Below, one piece after another: positions 16,873 through 25,817 of a stretch of 64,000 nt of DNA; within the stretch, counting starts at the first letter, position 1, and each line of letters opens with the position of its first letter. Under the pieces are notes generated by a model. The model was given only the letters and a program-made list of their open reading frames with translations, was not told the origin of the DNA and made no database searches. The stretch covers positions 1-64,000 of the forward strand of contig NZ_QOVY01000009.1 in the NCBI RefSeq assembly GCF_003932955.1. Direction: 5' to 3'. This stretch comes from Chryseobacterium sp. SC28. Its GTDB lineage: Bacteria > Bacteroidota > Bacteroidia > Flavobacteriales > Weeksellaceae. The position numbers were made by a program, and so were the translations under genes.

Positions 16873-17904
16873 ATGAAGAAATATTCCTTTAAAAACGATT
16901 ATTCCGAAGGTTGTCATCCTAATATTTTAGAAGCATTAATCAAAACAAATCTGGACCAGCAAAATGGTTACGGCTACGATGATTATTCTAATGAAGCGAG
17001 AAAATTAATAAAGCGAAAAATTAATGACGAAAATGCCGATGTTCACTTTGTGAGCGGCGGAACCCAAGCCAATCTTTTGGTAATTTCTTCCATTCTTCGG
17101 CCGCACGAAAGCACTATCTCTGCAGAAACCGGACACATCTTCACCAATGAAACCGGCGCGATAGAAGCAACCGGACACAAAATACACGGCATCGTAACCG
17201 AAGATGGCAAATTGAAACCGGAACACATCCAGTCGGTTTTGGATTCGCATACCAACAAACCGCATCAAGTCAAACAAAAACTGGTTTACATTTCTAATTC
17301 AACAGAGATTGGAACGATTTATCAGAAACAAGAACTGAAAGAATTGTATGAATTTTGCCAAGCCAACAATCTTTATCTTTTTCTCGACGGTGCAAGACTG
17401 GGACAGGCTTTAACCTCAGAAATCAATGATTTGACGCTGCAAGATATTGCCAATTTCACAGACGTTTTCTACATCGGAGGAACAAAAAACGGCGCGCTCC
17501 TCGGCGAAGCAATTGTGATTACTAATGATAATCTGAAAGAGGATTTCGCATTCCACGTCAAGCAAAAAGGCGCAATGCTTGCTAAGGGCAGATTACTTGG
17601 AATTCAGTTTTTGGAGTTGATGAAAAACGATCTGTATTTTGATCTGGCAAAGCATTCCAATGTTCAGGCGATGAAGATTAAATCTGCTTTTCAGCACAGA
17701 GGATTTCAGTTTTTATCAGACACTTTTACGAATCAGATTTTTCCAATTCTCAATAATTCGCAAATCAAAAAACTATCCGGAAACTTTGATTTCTATGTTT
17801 GGAAAAAGATTGATGAAGATAACTCTGCGATTCGGTTGATCACTTCTTGGGCAACACCTGATGAGGTGGTGGAAGGTTTTCTCAAAGAAATTGAACGCTT
17901 GTAA
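16873..17904 (+). CDS. Threonine aldolase-like PLP enzyme
   Basis: A 343-residue fold-type I PLP enzyme of the beta-eliminating lyase / low-specificity threonine aldolase family. The PLP lysine is Lys205 in YIGGTKNGALLGEA; LDGARLG (Asp172, Arg175) binds the cofactor ring and phosphate; FVSGGTQANLL is the N-terminal phosphate loop. The likely reaction is cleavage of threonine or allo-threonine to glycine and acetaldehyde. The gene starts 18 nt after the yoeB stop and could be read from the same promoter, though a functional link is not expected. Confidence 0.88.
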   Translation: MKKYSFKNDYSEGCHPNILEALIKTNLDQQNGYGYDDYSNEARKLIKRKINDENADVHFVSGGTQANLLVISSILRPHESTISAETGHIFTNETGAIEATGHKIHGIVTEDGKLKPEHIQSVLDSHTNKPHQVKQKLVYISNSTEIGTIYQKQELKELYEFCQANNLYLFLDGARLGQALTSEINDLTLQDIANFTDVFYIGGTKNGALLGEAIVITNDNLKEDFAFHVKQKGAMLAKGRLLGIQFLELMKNDLYFDLAKHSNVQAMKIKSAFQHRGFQFLSDTFTNQIFPILNNSQIKKLSGNFDFYVWKKIDEDNSAIRLITSWATPDEVVEGFLKEIERL

Positions 17905-17954
17905 ATTTCTTGGCTTATAATTAAAATAAATCTCCCATTTCGGGAACTTCCGTT

Positions 17955-19223
17955 TTAAACAATTTCTTCTTTAGGAAGCCTATTGTTCTTGGAATAAGCC
18001 ATAATCACAAATCCGGCAAGCATAAAAGGAATACTCAAAACTTGTCCTGTATTGAGCCCCGCAAACTGGATAAACTCGTCGCCTTGTGGTTCTTTCAGGA
18101 ATTCTACAAAAAAGCGGACCGCCCAGAGAACAATGAAAAATAATCCGAACAGCCAACCTTGCTGGTATTTTTTATCGGTTTTTCTGTAGAGAATCCAAAG
18201 CAAAACAAACAAACAAAAATATCCGAAAGCTTCGAATAATTGGGTAGGATAGCGCGGTACGGTGATGCCATATTCCGAACTCTGCTGCGGGAAAAGAATG
18301 GCAAAAGGGGAAGAAGGATCCACGGGTTTGCCGATAATTTCGGAGTTGAAGAAATTACCCATTCTCACGAAAGCGCCGCCCAGAGCGACCACAATTCCGA
18401 TCCGGTCGTAGACCCAAAACGGATTTTTCTTGATGATTTTGTAGCTGTAATATAAGGTTGTGAAGATCAAAGCAATCGTGGCGCCGTGGCTCGCCAGTCC
18501 GGAAAATCCTGTAAAATGCAGACCGCCTTTGGTACTGATGGGCAGGAAAACACTCAGGAAATCCTCCTTGAAAAGTTCGGGCTGATAGAAAATCACGTGT
18601 CCCAATCTCGCGCCCAGAATGGTTCCAATCAAAGTCCAAGTAAAAATAGGCTCCAGATATTTCTCGTCCACACCATCTATTTTATAAATTCTTCCCATAA
18701 TGAAATAGCCAATCCCGAAAGCCAGAATGAACATCAAACTGTAAAAATGCAGCATCACCGGTCCCAGTTTGATGCCTTTCACAGGATCCCAAATTTTGAA
18801 AGTCGTTTCCAGCTCTACATCGTCGGTAGGTTTCAAAATCCTGTCGGATTTCAAAAGATACTTGAAGTTGCTGATATTTTTTGGGTCTAAATTGGCCGCT
18901 ACCGGTTTGAAATTCTTGTCCAAGAATTGAAAATGATTATTTTGATACGTTGCCAAAATATTTTGAATGCCGGCGAGGTGTTCTGCAGATTCTGCCTTGA
19001 TGTTATCTTCATTTAGGATGACCAGTTCGTTGGGGATATTTCGCATGGCTTCCTCATACAGAAGTGCCGAACTTTGCGTGGCAAAAATTTTAACCTTCAG
19101 GGTTTCTTTATTATTGATTTTCAAAGTCCCGTCTGAAAGCTCGTTTGAAACAGTTTGTGAACAGAACAATTGAAAAATTCCGGCAAAAAGTACGAGATAA
19201 AATCTAAGAAAAATACGATTCAT
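17955..19223 (-). CDS. lgt: Prolipoprotein diacylglyceryl transferase with N-terminal extension
   Basis: Residues from about 145 on are a complete Lgt, the membrane enzyme that moves diacylglycerol onto the lipobox cysteine of prolipoproteins. The core shows HFYSLMFILAFGIGY, the GARLGHVIFY segment, GGLHFTGFSGLASHG with the catalytic His, and VRMGNFFNSEIIG, plus about seven membrane helices. Unusually, ~140 residues precede it: a signal-anchor with a lipobox-like QLFC at its end, then a soluble region that would face the periplasm. I do not recognise that region. Typical Lgt proteins are 260-300 residues, this is 422. It lies 11 nt downstream of yidD, so both envelope genes are likely cotranscribed. 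Confidence 0.92.
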   Translation of the reverse strand: MNRIFLRFYLVLFAGIFQLFCSQTVSNELSDGTLKINNKETLKVKIFATQSSALLYEEAMRNIPNELVILNEDNIKAESAEHLAGIQNILATYQNNHFQFLDKNFKPVAANLDPKNISNFKYLLKSDRILKPTDDVELETTFKIWDPVKGIKLGPVMLHFYSLMFILAFGIGYFIMGRIYKIDGVDEKYLEPIFTWTLIGTILGARLGHVIFYQPELFKEDFLSVFLPISTKGGLHFTGFSGLASHGATIALIFTTLYYSYKIIKKNPFWVYDRIGIVVALGGAFVRMGNFFNSEIIGKPVDPSSPFAILFPQQSSEYGITVPRYPTQLFEAFGYFCLFVLLWILYRKTDKKYQQGWLFGLFFIVLWAVRFFVEFLKEPQGDEFIQFAGLNTGQVLSIPFMLAGFVIMAYSKNNRLPKEEIV

Positions 19224-19234
19224 TGATAGATGGT

Positions 19235-19471
19235 TTAGTGTTGTTTTGGTGGCACCGGATCATAACCTTCGCCGCCCCAGGGATGGCAGCTTGCAATTCT
19301 TTTCAGCGCCAGCCAGCCGCCTCGGAAAAGGCCGTGAACTTTCAGCGCTTCCAAAGCATAATGCGAACACGTGGGCTCATAACGGCAATTTTTTCCGATC
19401 CAAGGCGAGATGGCGAATTGATAAAACTTGATCAAAACCACGATCGGGAATGTGACAACTTTGTTCAGCAT
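19235..19471 (-). CDS. yidD: Membrane protein insertion efficiency factor YidD
   Basis: A 78-residue YidD, a small amphipathic inner-membrane protein that assists YidC-dependent insertion. The signature [15 protein letters not shown] and the following [28 protein letters not shown] are classic. It is usually found by rpmH-rnpA-yidC, but here it stands next to lgt (11 nt gap), so its context has changed. Length is normal and there is no sign of damage. Confidence 0.95.
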   Translation of the reverse strand: MLNKVVTFPIVVLIKFYQFAISPWIGKNCRYEPTCSHYALEALKVHGLFRGGWLALKRIASCHPWGGEGYDPVPPKQH

Positions 19472-19608
19472 AATTTTAAACTATGCAAAAATAGCAGAAA
19501 AATCAGAACTGCAATCACATTTAACCAAACTATAACATTTATCCTCGCTAAAAAACAGAAAATTCACTTCCCGGTTTTTAAAGCGTTTAGTTGGGGTAAT
19601 GATTTGGG

Positions 19609-20235
19609 TTAAATTTTGGGATCATTTCTAAGCTCAATCGTCCGGAAAGTCAGGCTAATTCTAGGTTTTACGATTTTGTTTGTAGTCGGTAAGCTGTGAA
19701 GCCAGAATTTCTGAGTGCAGTCTTTCATCATCAATAAACTGCCGTTTTCCAGGATGAGCGAAACCAGTTCTTTGGTGCTTTTGTGTTTGAAATTAAATTT
19801 CCTCTCAGCTCCAAAACTTACCGAACTTATGGCGCCATTTTTCTTCAAATCCTTTTCGCCATCGCTGTGATAAGCCATTCCTTCCGACCCGTCGTGATAG
19901 AGATTTAGCAAACAGGAGTTAAAAGTTTCGCCGCTTAGGATTTCGATTTTTTCCTTGATTTCAAGAAGTGTTTTGTTCCAGGGCAAGGCTGTTTTCGTTC
20001 GTCCAGAGTAAGTATAGCGAAAGGGTTCGTCGCCATACCAAGCCACTTTCCGTTTCGTTTCTATGACTTTTCCAAAGATGACGGCTTCATCCTTTTTCCA
20101 CTCGATTTCACTGCTTAATTTGTTTAAATAATGAGTTGCTTCTTCCTCAGAAAAAACTTTGCCATAGTAAGACGTGATGCCATCGTAAGGCAGAATATTT
20201 TCTATGATTTCTGGTTGATGCTCAAAAAGATTCAT
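19609..20235 (-). CDS. alkB: AlkB-type alpha-ketoglutarate-dependent dioxygenase
   Basis: A 208-residue Fe(II)/2-oxoglutarate dioxygenase that would reverse alkylation damage on DNA or RNA bases. The iron ligands are in YHSDGE (HxD) and KFWLHSLP (distal His), and RISLTFR supplies the 2-oxoglutarate-binding arginines (RxxxxxR). The sequence resembles the AlkB2/ALKBH2-like eukaryotic-type group more than E. coli AlkB. It is single, facing away from hisS, with no ada-type regulator nearby. Confidence 0.92.
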   Translation of the reverse strand: MNLFEHQPEIIENILPYDGITSYYGKVFSEEEATHYLNKLSSEIEWKKDEAVIFGKVIETKRKVAWYGDEPFRYTYSGRTKTALPWNKTLLEIKEKIEILSGETFNSCLLNLYHDGSEGMAYHSDGEKDLKKNGAISSVSFGAERKFNFKHKSTKELVSLILENGSLLMMKDCTQKFWLHSLPTTNKIVKPRISLTFRTIELRNDPKI

Positions 20236-20351
20236 ATTTCAAAATTATATTTTTTGGCTCAAAGAAAATCAAAAAATTCAGCCTTTCCGCTTATAATTCT
20301 TATTTTTGCACACGACTAATCGTTGATCCACAAACATTCATCCTCAAAAAA

Positions 20352-21710
20352 ATGAAGCCCAGCTTAGCAAAAGGAACCCGAGATTTTACCGCGAAAGAAG
20401 TTTATAGAAGAAAATATATCATCGATATCTTGCAAAAGAATTTCGAATTGTTTGGATTCGAGCCTTTGGAGACACCCAGCTTCGAAAACCTTTCGACTTT
20501 GACGGGAAAATACGGCGAAGAAGGCGATCGGTTGATTTTCAAAATCTTAAATTCAGGCGATTATGCGGCGAAAGCCAATGACGAAGATTGGAACAACAAA
20601 AATTCTCAAAAACTGATTGCTCAAATTTCCGAAAAAGCCCTTCGGTACGACCTTACCGTTCCGTTCGCGCGTTTCGTGGCGATGAATCAAGGGCAATTGG
20701 CATTTCCCTATAAACGTTATCAGATTCAGCCGGTTTGGCGCGCCGATCGGCCTCAGAAAGGAAGATTCCGAGAGTTCTACCAATGCGATGCGGATGTGGT
20801 AGGCAGCACCAGTCTTTGGCAAGAAGTGGAACTTTTGCAGTTGTATTTCAAATCTTTCGAAGACTTGAATCTATCGGTGACCATTCATATCAACAACCGA
20901 AAAATCCTTTCCGGAATTGCAGAATATGCCGGAATTGCCGATCGGTTGATTGATTTCACAGTAGCGCTTGACAAATTGGATAAGATAGGGAAGCAAGGCG
21001 TGCAAAAGGAGATGATGGAAAAAGGAATCTCGGAGGAAGCCCTCTCTAAGTTGGATTTCCTTTTTTCTCAAAGTTCTGACGCTTTGGAAAACCTAAATCA
21101 GCTCAAAGAAAAATTCGGAGGTAACAGCAACGGATTGAAAGGCGTCCAAGAATTGGAATTTGTTATTAAAAATGCTTTGCAACTGGGAATTAATTCTCAG
21201 GATTTGGTGTTTGATATCACGCTTGCCCGAGGTTTAGACTATTACACCGGTGCCATTTTCGAAGTGAAAGCGAAAGATGTTGCGATGGGATCCATCGGCG
21301 GCGGCGGGCGCTACGACAATCTGACCGAAGTTTTCGGCGTGAAAGACATTCCCGGAATTGGGATTTCTTTCGGTCTCGACAGGATCTATCTGGTGATGGA
21401 GGAATTGGGAATTTTTCCCGCGGATTCTGACGTAAAAGTAAAATATCTTTTTGCTAATTATGGCGAAGCAGAATCCATCGAAGCCCTGAAATTGATTTCA
21501 AAATTAAGACAGCACCAAATCTCGGCCGAGCTGTATCCGGAAGCGGCCAAAATCAAAAAGCAATTTGCTTACGCCGAGAAAAAAGGAATCGAAAATCTGG
21601 TTTTTCTGGGTGAGCAAGAGATTAAAGATCAGACGGTAAGTATCAAAAATCTGGAGTCTGGCGAGCAGAAGACGATGGCGGTCGAAGCGTTTTTGAAGTC
21701 AGTTTTGTAA
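20352..21710 (+). CDS. hisS: Histidyl-tRNA synthetase
   Basis: A 452-residue class II synthetase charging tRNA-His. The HisRS motifs are [12 protein letters not shown] (motif 2 region preface), [17 protein letters not shown], the histidine-A motif [14 protein letters not shown], and motif 3 [14 protein letters not shown]. The C-terminal anticodon-binding domain is present. An inverted repeat, ATTGGC at 21710-21715 with GCCAAT at 21741-21746 followed by T's, may be a terminator. Confidence 0.97.
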   Translation: MKPSLAKGTRDFTAKEVYRRKYIIDILQKNFELFGFEPLETPSFENLSTLTGKYGEEGDRLIFKILNSGDYAAKANDEDWNNKNSQKLIAQISEKALRYDLTVPFARFVAMNQGQLAFPYKRYQIQPVWRADRPQKGRFREFYQCDADVVGSTSLWQEVELLQLYFKSFEDLNLSVTIHINNRKILSGIAEYAGIADRLIDFTVALDKLDKIGKQGVQKEMMEKGISEEALSKLDFLFSQSSDALENLNQLKEKFGGNSNGLKGVQELEFVIKNALQLGINSQDLVFDITLARGLDYYTGAIFEVKAKDVAMGSIGGGGRYDNLTEVFGVKDIPGIGISFGLDRIYLVMEELGIFPADSDVKVKYLFANYGEAESIEALKLISKLRQHQISAELYPEAAKIKKQFAYAEKKGIENLVFLGEQEIKDQTVSIKNLESGEQKTMAVEAFLKSVL

Positions 21711-21895
21711 TTGGCATTATTTGGATGACGTCTTTTTGGAGCCAATTTTTTCCTTCAAAAATCTTACAATTTTATAAAAACTTAATGTTTAATTTCAACA
21801 AAAAAGGAATAGCAATCACGAAAACAATCTTGTAAATTGAACGTGCGAACTATTCCTGATTTTTTTCCAGTATTCTTTTAAAAAGAATTGCGGAT

Positions 21896-21972
21896 TGGTG
21901 ACCTCGACAGGATTCAAACCTGTAACCTTCTGAGCCGTAATCAGATGCGCTATTCAGTTGCGCCACGAGGCC
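21896..21972 (-). tRNA. tRNA-Arg (anticodon ACG)
   Basis: The minus strand reads GGCCTCG at the 5' end (from 21972), pairing with CGAGGTC (one G-T wobble). The D stem is GCGC/GCGC, the anticodon stem TCTGA/TCAGA encloses TTACGGC (anticodon ACG), and the T stem is ACAGG/CCTGT with TTTGAAT. The 3' CCA is encoded. All four arms fold, so the assignment is secure. It lies in a 307-base gap between hisS and the binding-protein gene. Confidence 0.97.
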
Positions 21973-22017
21973 GTTTTTGGGTTTGCAAATATAAGTCTTT
22001 TTTCATTTCTTTGGAAG

Positions 22018-23070
22018 ATGAAAACTAATTTTTTAAGCCTCCTTCTCCTTATTTTGGCGGTTGCCTGCCAAAAGGAAATCAAGCCGCCGGCAAATCAGCG
22101 CGTAATCATCTCGGCGCGAGTGAATTATTCTCAAGATGCACAACATTTGATTTTAAACTCAGGGAAATTCCAAAACGTGATTCCAAACAGCAAGTTGCCT
22201 TTCCGTAGGGCAATGCTCCTCAATTCCAGCTTGATCGGATTTTTTTCGGAACTGCATTTGGAAAATAAAATAGCCGGAGTTTCGAGCCCCGAGTATATTT
22301 TCTCCGAAAAAATCCATCAATTAATCAATCAAAACAAAATCCTGAATATCGGAAATGAGCAAAAATATAACCTCGAAAAAATACTGGCCGGCAAGCCCGA
22401 CGTGATCTTTACCAATTACGTCCCCAACTTCGCCAACACCTACGAAATATTGAAAAACAATGGCATCGAAGTGATTTTCCTCGATGAATATTTGGAGCAG
22501 AATCCTTTGGAAAAATCTAAATATCTGCTGCTTTTCGGCAAATTGTTTGGCAAAGAAAAAGAAGCAGAAGCGGCCTATCAAAATATTGAAAACCAATACA
22601 AAACGATTCAGCAATTAGCTGAAAAAACTGTTTCCAAACCGTTGGTGCTCTGCAATGAAATGTACGGCAGCCAATGGTTTTTGCCGGGCGGAAAATCCTT
22701 TGTGTCCCAATTAATAAATGATGCAGGCGGCTCGTACATCTTGAAGGACAACAAAGACGCGACGTCTGTTCCTCTGAGCTTTGAGGAAGTTTTTGTCAAA
22801 GCTAAAAATGCAAAATATTGGATCAATATCAATCCGCACAGGAGCAAAATTGAACTGCTGACAATGAATCCCAATTATGCCAAAATGAAGGTTTTCCAGT
22901 CCGGCAAAATCTATATGATCAACAATCGTGAAAAAGACGGAGCCAATGATTATTTCGAAAGTGGCGTGGTGCGTGCAGACTTGGTTTTGAGAGATTATTT
23001 CAAGATTTTTCATCCGGAAGATGTAACTTTCCGCTCGCAACCTTTGGTTTATTTAAAAGAACTCAAATAA
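22018..23070 (+). CDS. Periplasmic binding-protein lipoprotein (BtuF/FhuD-type)
   Basis: A 350-residue TroA/BtuF-type substrate-binding lipoprotein; the lipobox is LAVAC with Cys17. The middle contains the usual IAGVSSPEYIF...ILAGKPDVIFTNY, EVIFLDEYLEQNPLEKSKYLLLFGKLFG and YWININPH segments seen in corrinoid and siderophore receptors. It would deliver cobalamin, haem or a ferric chelate to an ABC importer, but no permease or ATPase gene is adjacent. ATG at 22018 is chosen because the signal peptide begins there. Its stop overlaps the next start (TAATG). Confidence 0.85.
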   Translation: MKTNFLSLLLLILAVACQKEIKPPANQRVIISARVNYSQDAQHLILNSGKFQNVIPNSKLPFRRAMLLNSSLIGFFSELHLENKIAGVSSPEYIFSEKIHQLINQNKILNIGNEQKYNLEKILAGKPDVIFTNYVPNFANTYEILKNNGIEVIFLDEYLEQNPLEKSKYLLLFGKLFGKEKEAEAAYQNIENQYKTIQQLAEKTVSKPLVLCNEMYGSQWFLPGGKSFVSQLINDAGGSYILKDNKDATSVPLSFEEVFVKAKNAKYWININPHRSKIELLTMNPNYAKMKVFQSGKIYMINNREKDGANDYFESGVVRADLVLRDYFKIFHPEDVTFRSQPLVYLKELK

Positions 23071-23885
23071 TGGACAATCAGAACTACAAAATGGATTTTT
23101 TCGGTGCAATCATCTTGGTCGCAGGACTGTTCGTCGGCGCATCTTTCGCCTATGCTTTTGGGCTGGGACTGTCGGCCTTGTTCGGTCAAGATCTTCAGCA
23201 GACTGGCTGGTTCAGCGTGTTTTCCTATGTGATGACGATGCTGACACCGATTTTATTTTTCTATCTTCTGACAGTCAAAAACGATGGTAAAAAACTTACT
23301 TTCGACTTTTCTACCAAACCATTCAGAGTGTATCTTTTGATATTTCCAATGATGTTAGGGATAATGTTGGTCGCCGATTACACCACACAATTGATTCCAA
23401 CCACGGGACAATTATTAGGGCCGCTCTATCAATTGTACCAAGCCGAATTTTTAAAACTTTCATCAAGCCCTGTTTCGCTGATTTTGATGACTGTCCTTTT
23501 AGCGCCAGTCTTGGAAGAAACTCTGTTCCGAGGCATTCTGATGCAAGGAATGATCAATAATAAAGTCAAATCCACGACCGCAATCATCGTATCGGCTTTG
23601 ATTTTCGGAGTCGTACATTTCAATCCTTGGCAATTTGTGGGCGCATTTTTGCTCGGTTTGGTATTAGGTTTGGTGTACTTCAAAACGAAATCGCTGCTGA
23701 TGCCGATATTGCTGCACGCCTTCAATAATTTGGTTTCGGCTTTGATGACGATGTACACAGATTCCGAAACTTTTTCCGAATTTTTTCAAATGAAGAAAGA
23801 AATTATTTTGGTTTCCGGCGTCGTTATATTTGCGATTCCGTTTTACTTTTTCGCCGTCCGCAAGAATATCATTTATAAAGATTAA
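23070..23885 (+). CDS. CPBP family intramembrane glutamic endopeptidase
   Basis: A 271-residue membrane protein with about seven helices and the three CPBP (Abi/CAAX protease) motifs: EETLFRG in motif 1 (catalytic Glu pair and Arg), FGVVHFNPWQF in motif 2 (His), and LLHAFNN in motif 3. Members cleave within membranes and some act in bacteriocin immunity or signal release; the target here is unknown. The start overlaps the stop of the binding-protein lipoprotein by one base, so the two are translated together. Confidence 0.88.
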   Translation: MDNQNYKMDFFGAIILVAGLFVGASFAYAFGLGLSALFGQDLQQTGWFSVFSYVMTMLTPILFFYLLTVKNDGKKLTFDFSTKPFRVYLLIFPMMLGIMLVADYTTQLIPTTGQLLGPLYQLYQAEFLKLSSSPVSLILMTVLLAPVLEETLFRGILMQGMINNKVKSTTAIIVSALIFGVVHFNPWQFVGAFLLGLVLGLVYFKTKSLLMPILLHAFNNLVSALMTMYTDSETFSEFFQMKKEIILVSGVVIFAIPFYFFAVRKNIIYKD

Positions 23886-23889
23886 AATT

Positions 23890-24047
23890 ATGGCAACTTA
23901 TCCGTCTTCCGCTCCCAATCTTTTTGCCAAGGCTTTTCCAGCCACAAAAAAGGATTTCCGCTCAAGCCGGGTTGCGCTTCGCAAGGTTCAACATTTGTCA
24001 CCAAATCAATTTTTGTCATCATTGAAACATTCAAAAAACTTTAATAT
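23890..24047. other. Unexplained intergenic sequence between CPBP protease and rdgB
   Basis: This stretch is less AT-rich than other spacers and reads as an open frame from ATG at 23890 (53 codons, to 24051), but the putative peptide has no recognisable features. It contains small hairpins (GGCTTTTCCAGCC; TTGCGCTTCGCAA). It may be a dispersed repeat or the remnant of a gene rather than a coding sequence. Confidence 0.35.
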
Positions 24048-24075
24048 CTAACTTCTAAAATCTAATTTCTAAAAA
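24048..24075 (+). repeat. Four 7-base units abutting the rdgB start
   Basis: CTAACTT, CTAAAAT, CTAATTT and CTAAAAA run in phase and end exactly at the rdgB ATG. The complement of this array matches the TTAGAAR units found before the gene at 45416. Confidence 0.65.
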
Positions 24076-24660
24076 ATGGAAATTCTAATCGCCACACATA
24101 ACCTCCATAAAAAAGAAGAAATCCAGCAAATCCTTGGATCGGAATATATCGTTACCAGTCTGTCCGATTACAACCTCAATGATGAAATCCAAGAAAATGG
24201 CAAAACCTTTCAGGAAAACGCACGGATCAAAGCGGAATACTGCTTTGAGAAAACCGGAAAACCAAGTGTGGGCGACGATAGCGGATTGGTCGTCGAGGCT
24301 TTAGGCGGACGGCCGGGCATCCTCTCGGCGCGGTATGCAGGCAATCACAATTTCAAGAAGAATATTGAGAAAGTTTTGGAAGAGTTGAAAGACGAGCCCA
24401 ACCGGCGGGCCTATTTCATCACCGTGCTGTGTTTCAAAGATCAAGACGGAGAACATTACTTTGAAGGCCGTGTTTACGGCAATATCACGAGCGAGGTTTT
24501 CGGAGACGGCGGCTTCGGCTACGACCCGATTTTCATTCCCGATGAGTACAATTTGACCTTTGCTCAGATGCTGCCCGAGGAAAAAAACAAAATCAGCCAT
24601 CGGAGTGCAGCTTTGAAGAAATTTGTCGAATTCCTCTATTCGCGGCGGGGTGCATTGTAG
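24076..24660 (+). CDS. rdgB: Non-canonical purine NTP pyrophosphatase (RdgB/HAM1)
   Basis: A 194-residue house-cleaning enzyme that hydrolyses dITP, ITP and XTP to monophosphates. It opens with ILIATHNLHKKEEI (T-x-N-x-x-K nucleotide motif), then GDDSGLVVEALGGRPGILSARYAG and GFGYDPIFIP, followed by ISHRSAALKKF. All family motifs are intact and length is normal. It stands directly after an array of 7-base repeats and before rnz. Confidence 0.95.
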   Translation: MEILIATHNLHKKEEIQQILGSEYIVTSLSDYNLNDEIQENGKTFQENARIKAEYCFEKTGKPSVGDDSGLVVEALGGRPGILSARYAGNHNFKKNIEKVLEELKDEPNRRAYFITVLCFKDQDGEHYFEGRVYGNITSEVFGDGGFGYDPIFIPDEYNLTFAQMLPEEKNKISHRSAALKKFVEFLYSRRGAL

Positions 24661-24715
24661 TTTTTCTTATGTTTTTGTTATCTTTACCCTTTAATTTTCA
24701 ATAGAACAACGAAAA

Positions 24716-25633
24716 TTGAGTACATATCTCACTATTTTAGGATTCAATTCGGCCATTCCGACCATTAATTCCTCGCCAACTTCTCAGTTTTTGGAAATGG
24801 AAGAACGGCATTTCCTCATCGATTGCGGCGAAGGAACGCAGGTGCAGATGCGCAAAGCAAAAGTAAGATTTTCTAAAATCAATCACATCTTTATCTCCCA
24901 CTTGCACGGGGATCACTGTTTCGGTTTGCCCGGCTTGGTATCCTCTTTCCGACTTTTGGGAAGAAAAATGCCCTTGAATATCTACGGCCCCAAAGGCATC
25001 AAAAAAATGTTGGACACCATCTTCGAAATCACAGAAACTTACCGCGGCTTTGATCTGATTTATCACGAGTTGGAAGGAAAAGAATCGGTGAAAATCTATG
25101 AAGACAAAAGAGTGGAAGTCTATACTATTCCTCTGGATCACAGGATCTATTGCAACGGTTACCTCTTCAAAGAAAAGCCAAAGGAACGCCATCTGAATAT
25201 GAAAGAAATTTCGAAATACAAAGAAATCGAAATCTGTGATTTTCAGAATCTACGTTTGGGAAAAGATTTTGTTTCCAAAGAAGGAAGCATCATCGATAAT
25301 GCTTTGTTGACGACAGATCCGCGGCCTTCTGTATCCTACGCATTTTGCAGCGATACCAAATATAAAGAAGACATCGTGCCGATTATCGAAAAGGCCGATG
25401 TGCTCTACCACGAGTCTACTTTCCTGCATAACCTGAAACAAATGGCAGACTATACGGGACATTCTACAGCCTTGGAAGCCGCCACCATTGCGAAAAAAGC
25501 ACAAGTGGGAAAATTGATTTTAGGACATTTTTCCAACCGCTACAGTGATCTAAGCGTGATGACAGACGAAGCGAGACAAATCTTTCCCAATACTTTTTTG
25601 CCCAAAGCGCTGGAAAGCCTGAAAATTGGATAG
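24716..25633 (+). CDS. rnz: Ribonuclease Z
   Basis: A 305-residue metallo-beta-lactamase-fold endonuclease that matures tRNA 3' ends. The zinc motif is SHLHGDH, with PLDHR, CSDTKY and the late GHSTALEAATIAKKA and GHFSNRYSD ligands as in bacterial RNase Z. The start is TTG at 24716 (MSTYLTILGFNSAIPT); no ATG lies nearby in frame. It follows rdgB by 55 nt. Confidence 0.94.
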   Translation: MSTYLTILGFNSAIPTINSSPTSQFLEMEERHFLIDCGEGTQVQMRKAKVRFSKINHIFISHLHGDHCFGLPGLVSSFRLLGRKMPLNIYGPKGIKKMLDTIFEITETYRGFDLIYHELEGKESVKIYEDKRVEVYTIPLDHRIYCNGYLFKEKPKERHLNMKEISKYKEIEICDFQNLRLGKDFVSKEGSIIDNALLTTDPRPSVSYAFCSDTKYKEDIVPIIEKADVLYHESTFLHNLKQMADYTGHSTALEAATIAKKAQVGKLILGHFSNRYSDLSVMTDEARQIFPNTFLPKALESLKIG

Positions 25634-25794
25634 ATTCAAACTTAAAAGATTGGCAAAAGAGAATTTTTATTTCAATATTAAAGTCAAAAATTTCCTAGTT
25701 CTATCAAAATATTTTTGGCGAAACTTTTCGTTTTTGTAAGAATTTTCTTATTTTTACTGAATATGAAATCAATAAAAAGTATAGAAGAAAATTT

Positions 25795-25802
25795 TATATT
25801 TG
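25795..25802 (+). promoter_or_regulatory. -7 promoter element of the fused E1 gene
   Basis: TATATTTG matches the Bacteroidota -7 consensus TAnnTTTG and ends 15 nt before the ATG at 25818, implying a very short 5' leader. No clear upstream TTG box was found. Confidence 0.5.
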
Positions 25803-25817
25803 TCAAAAGTCAAAATT

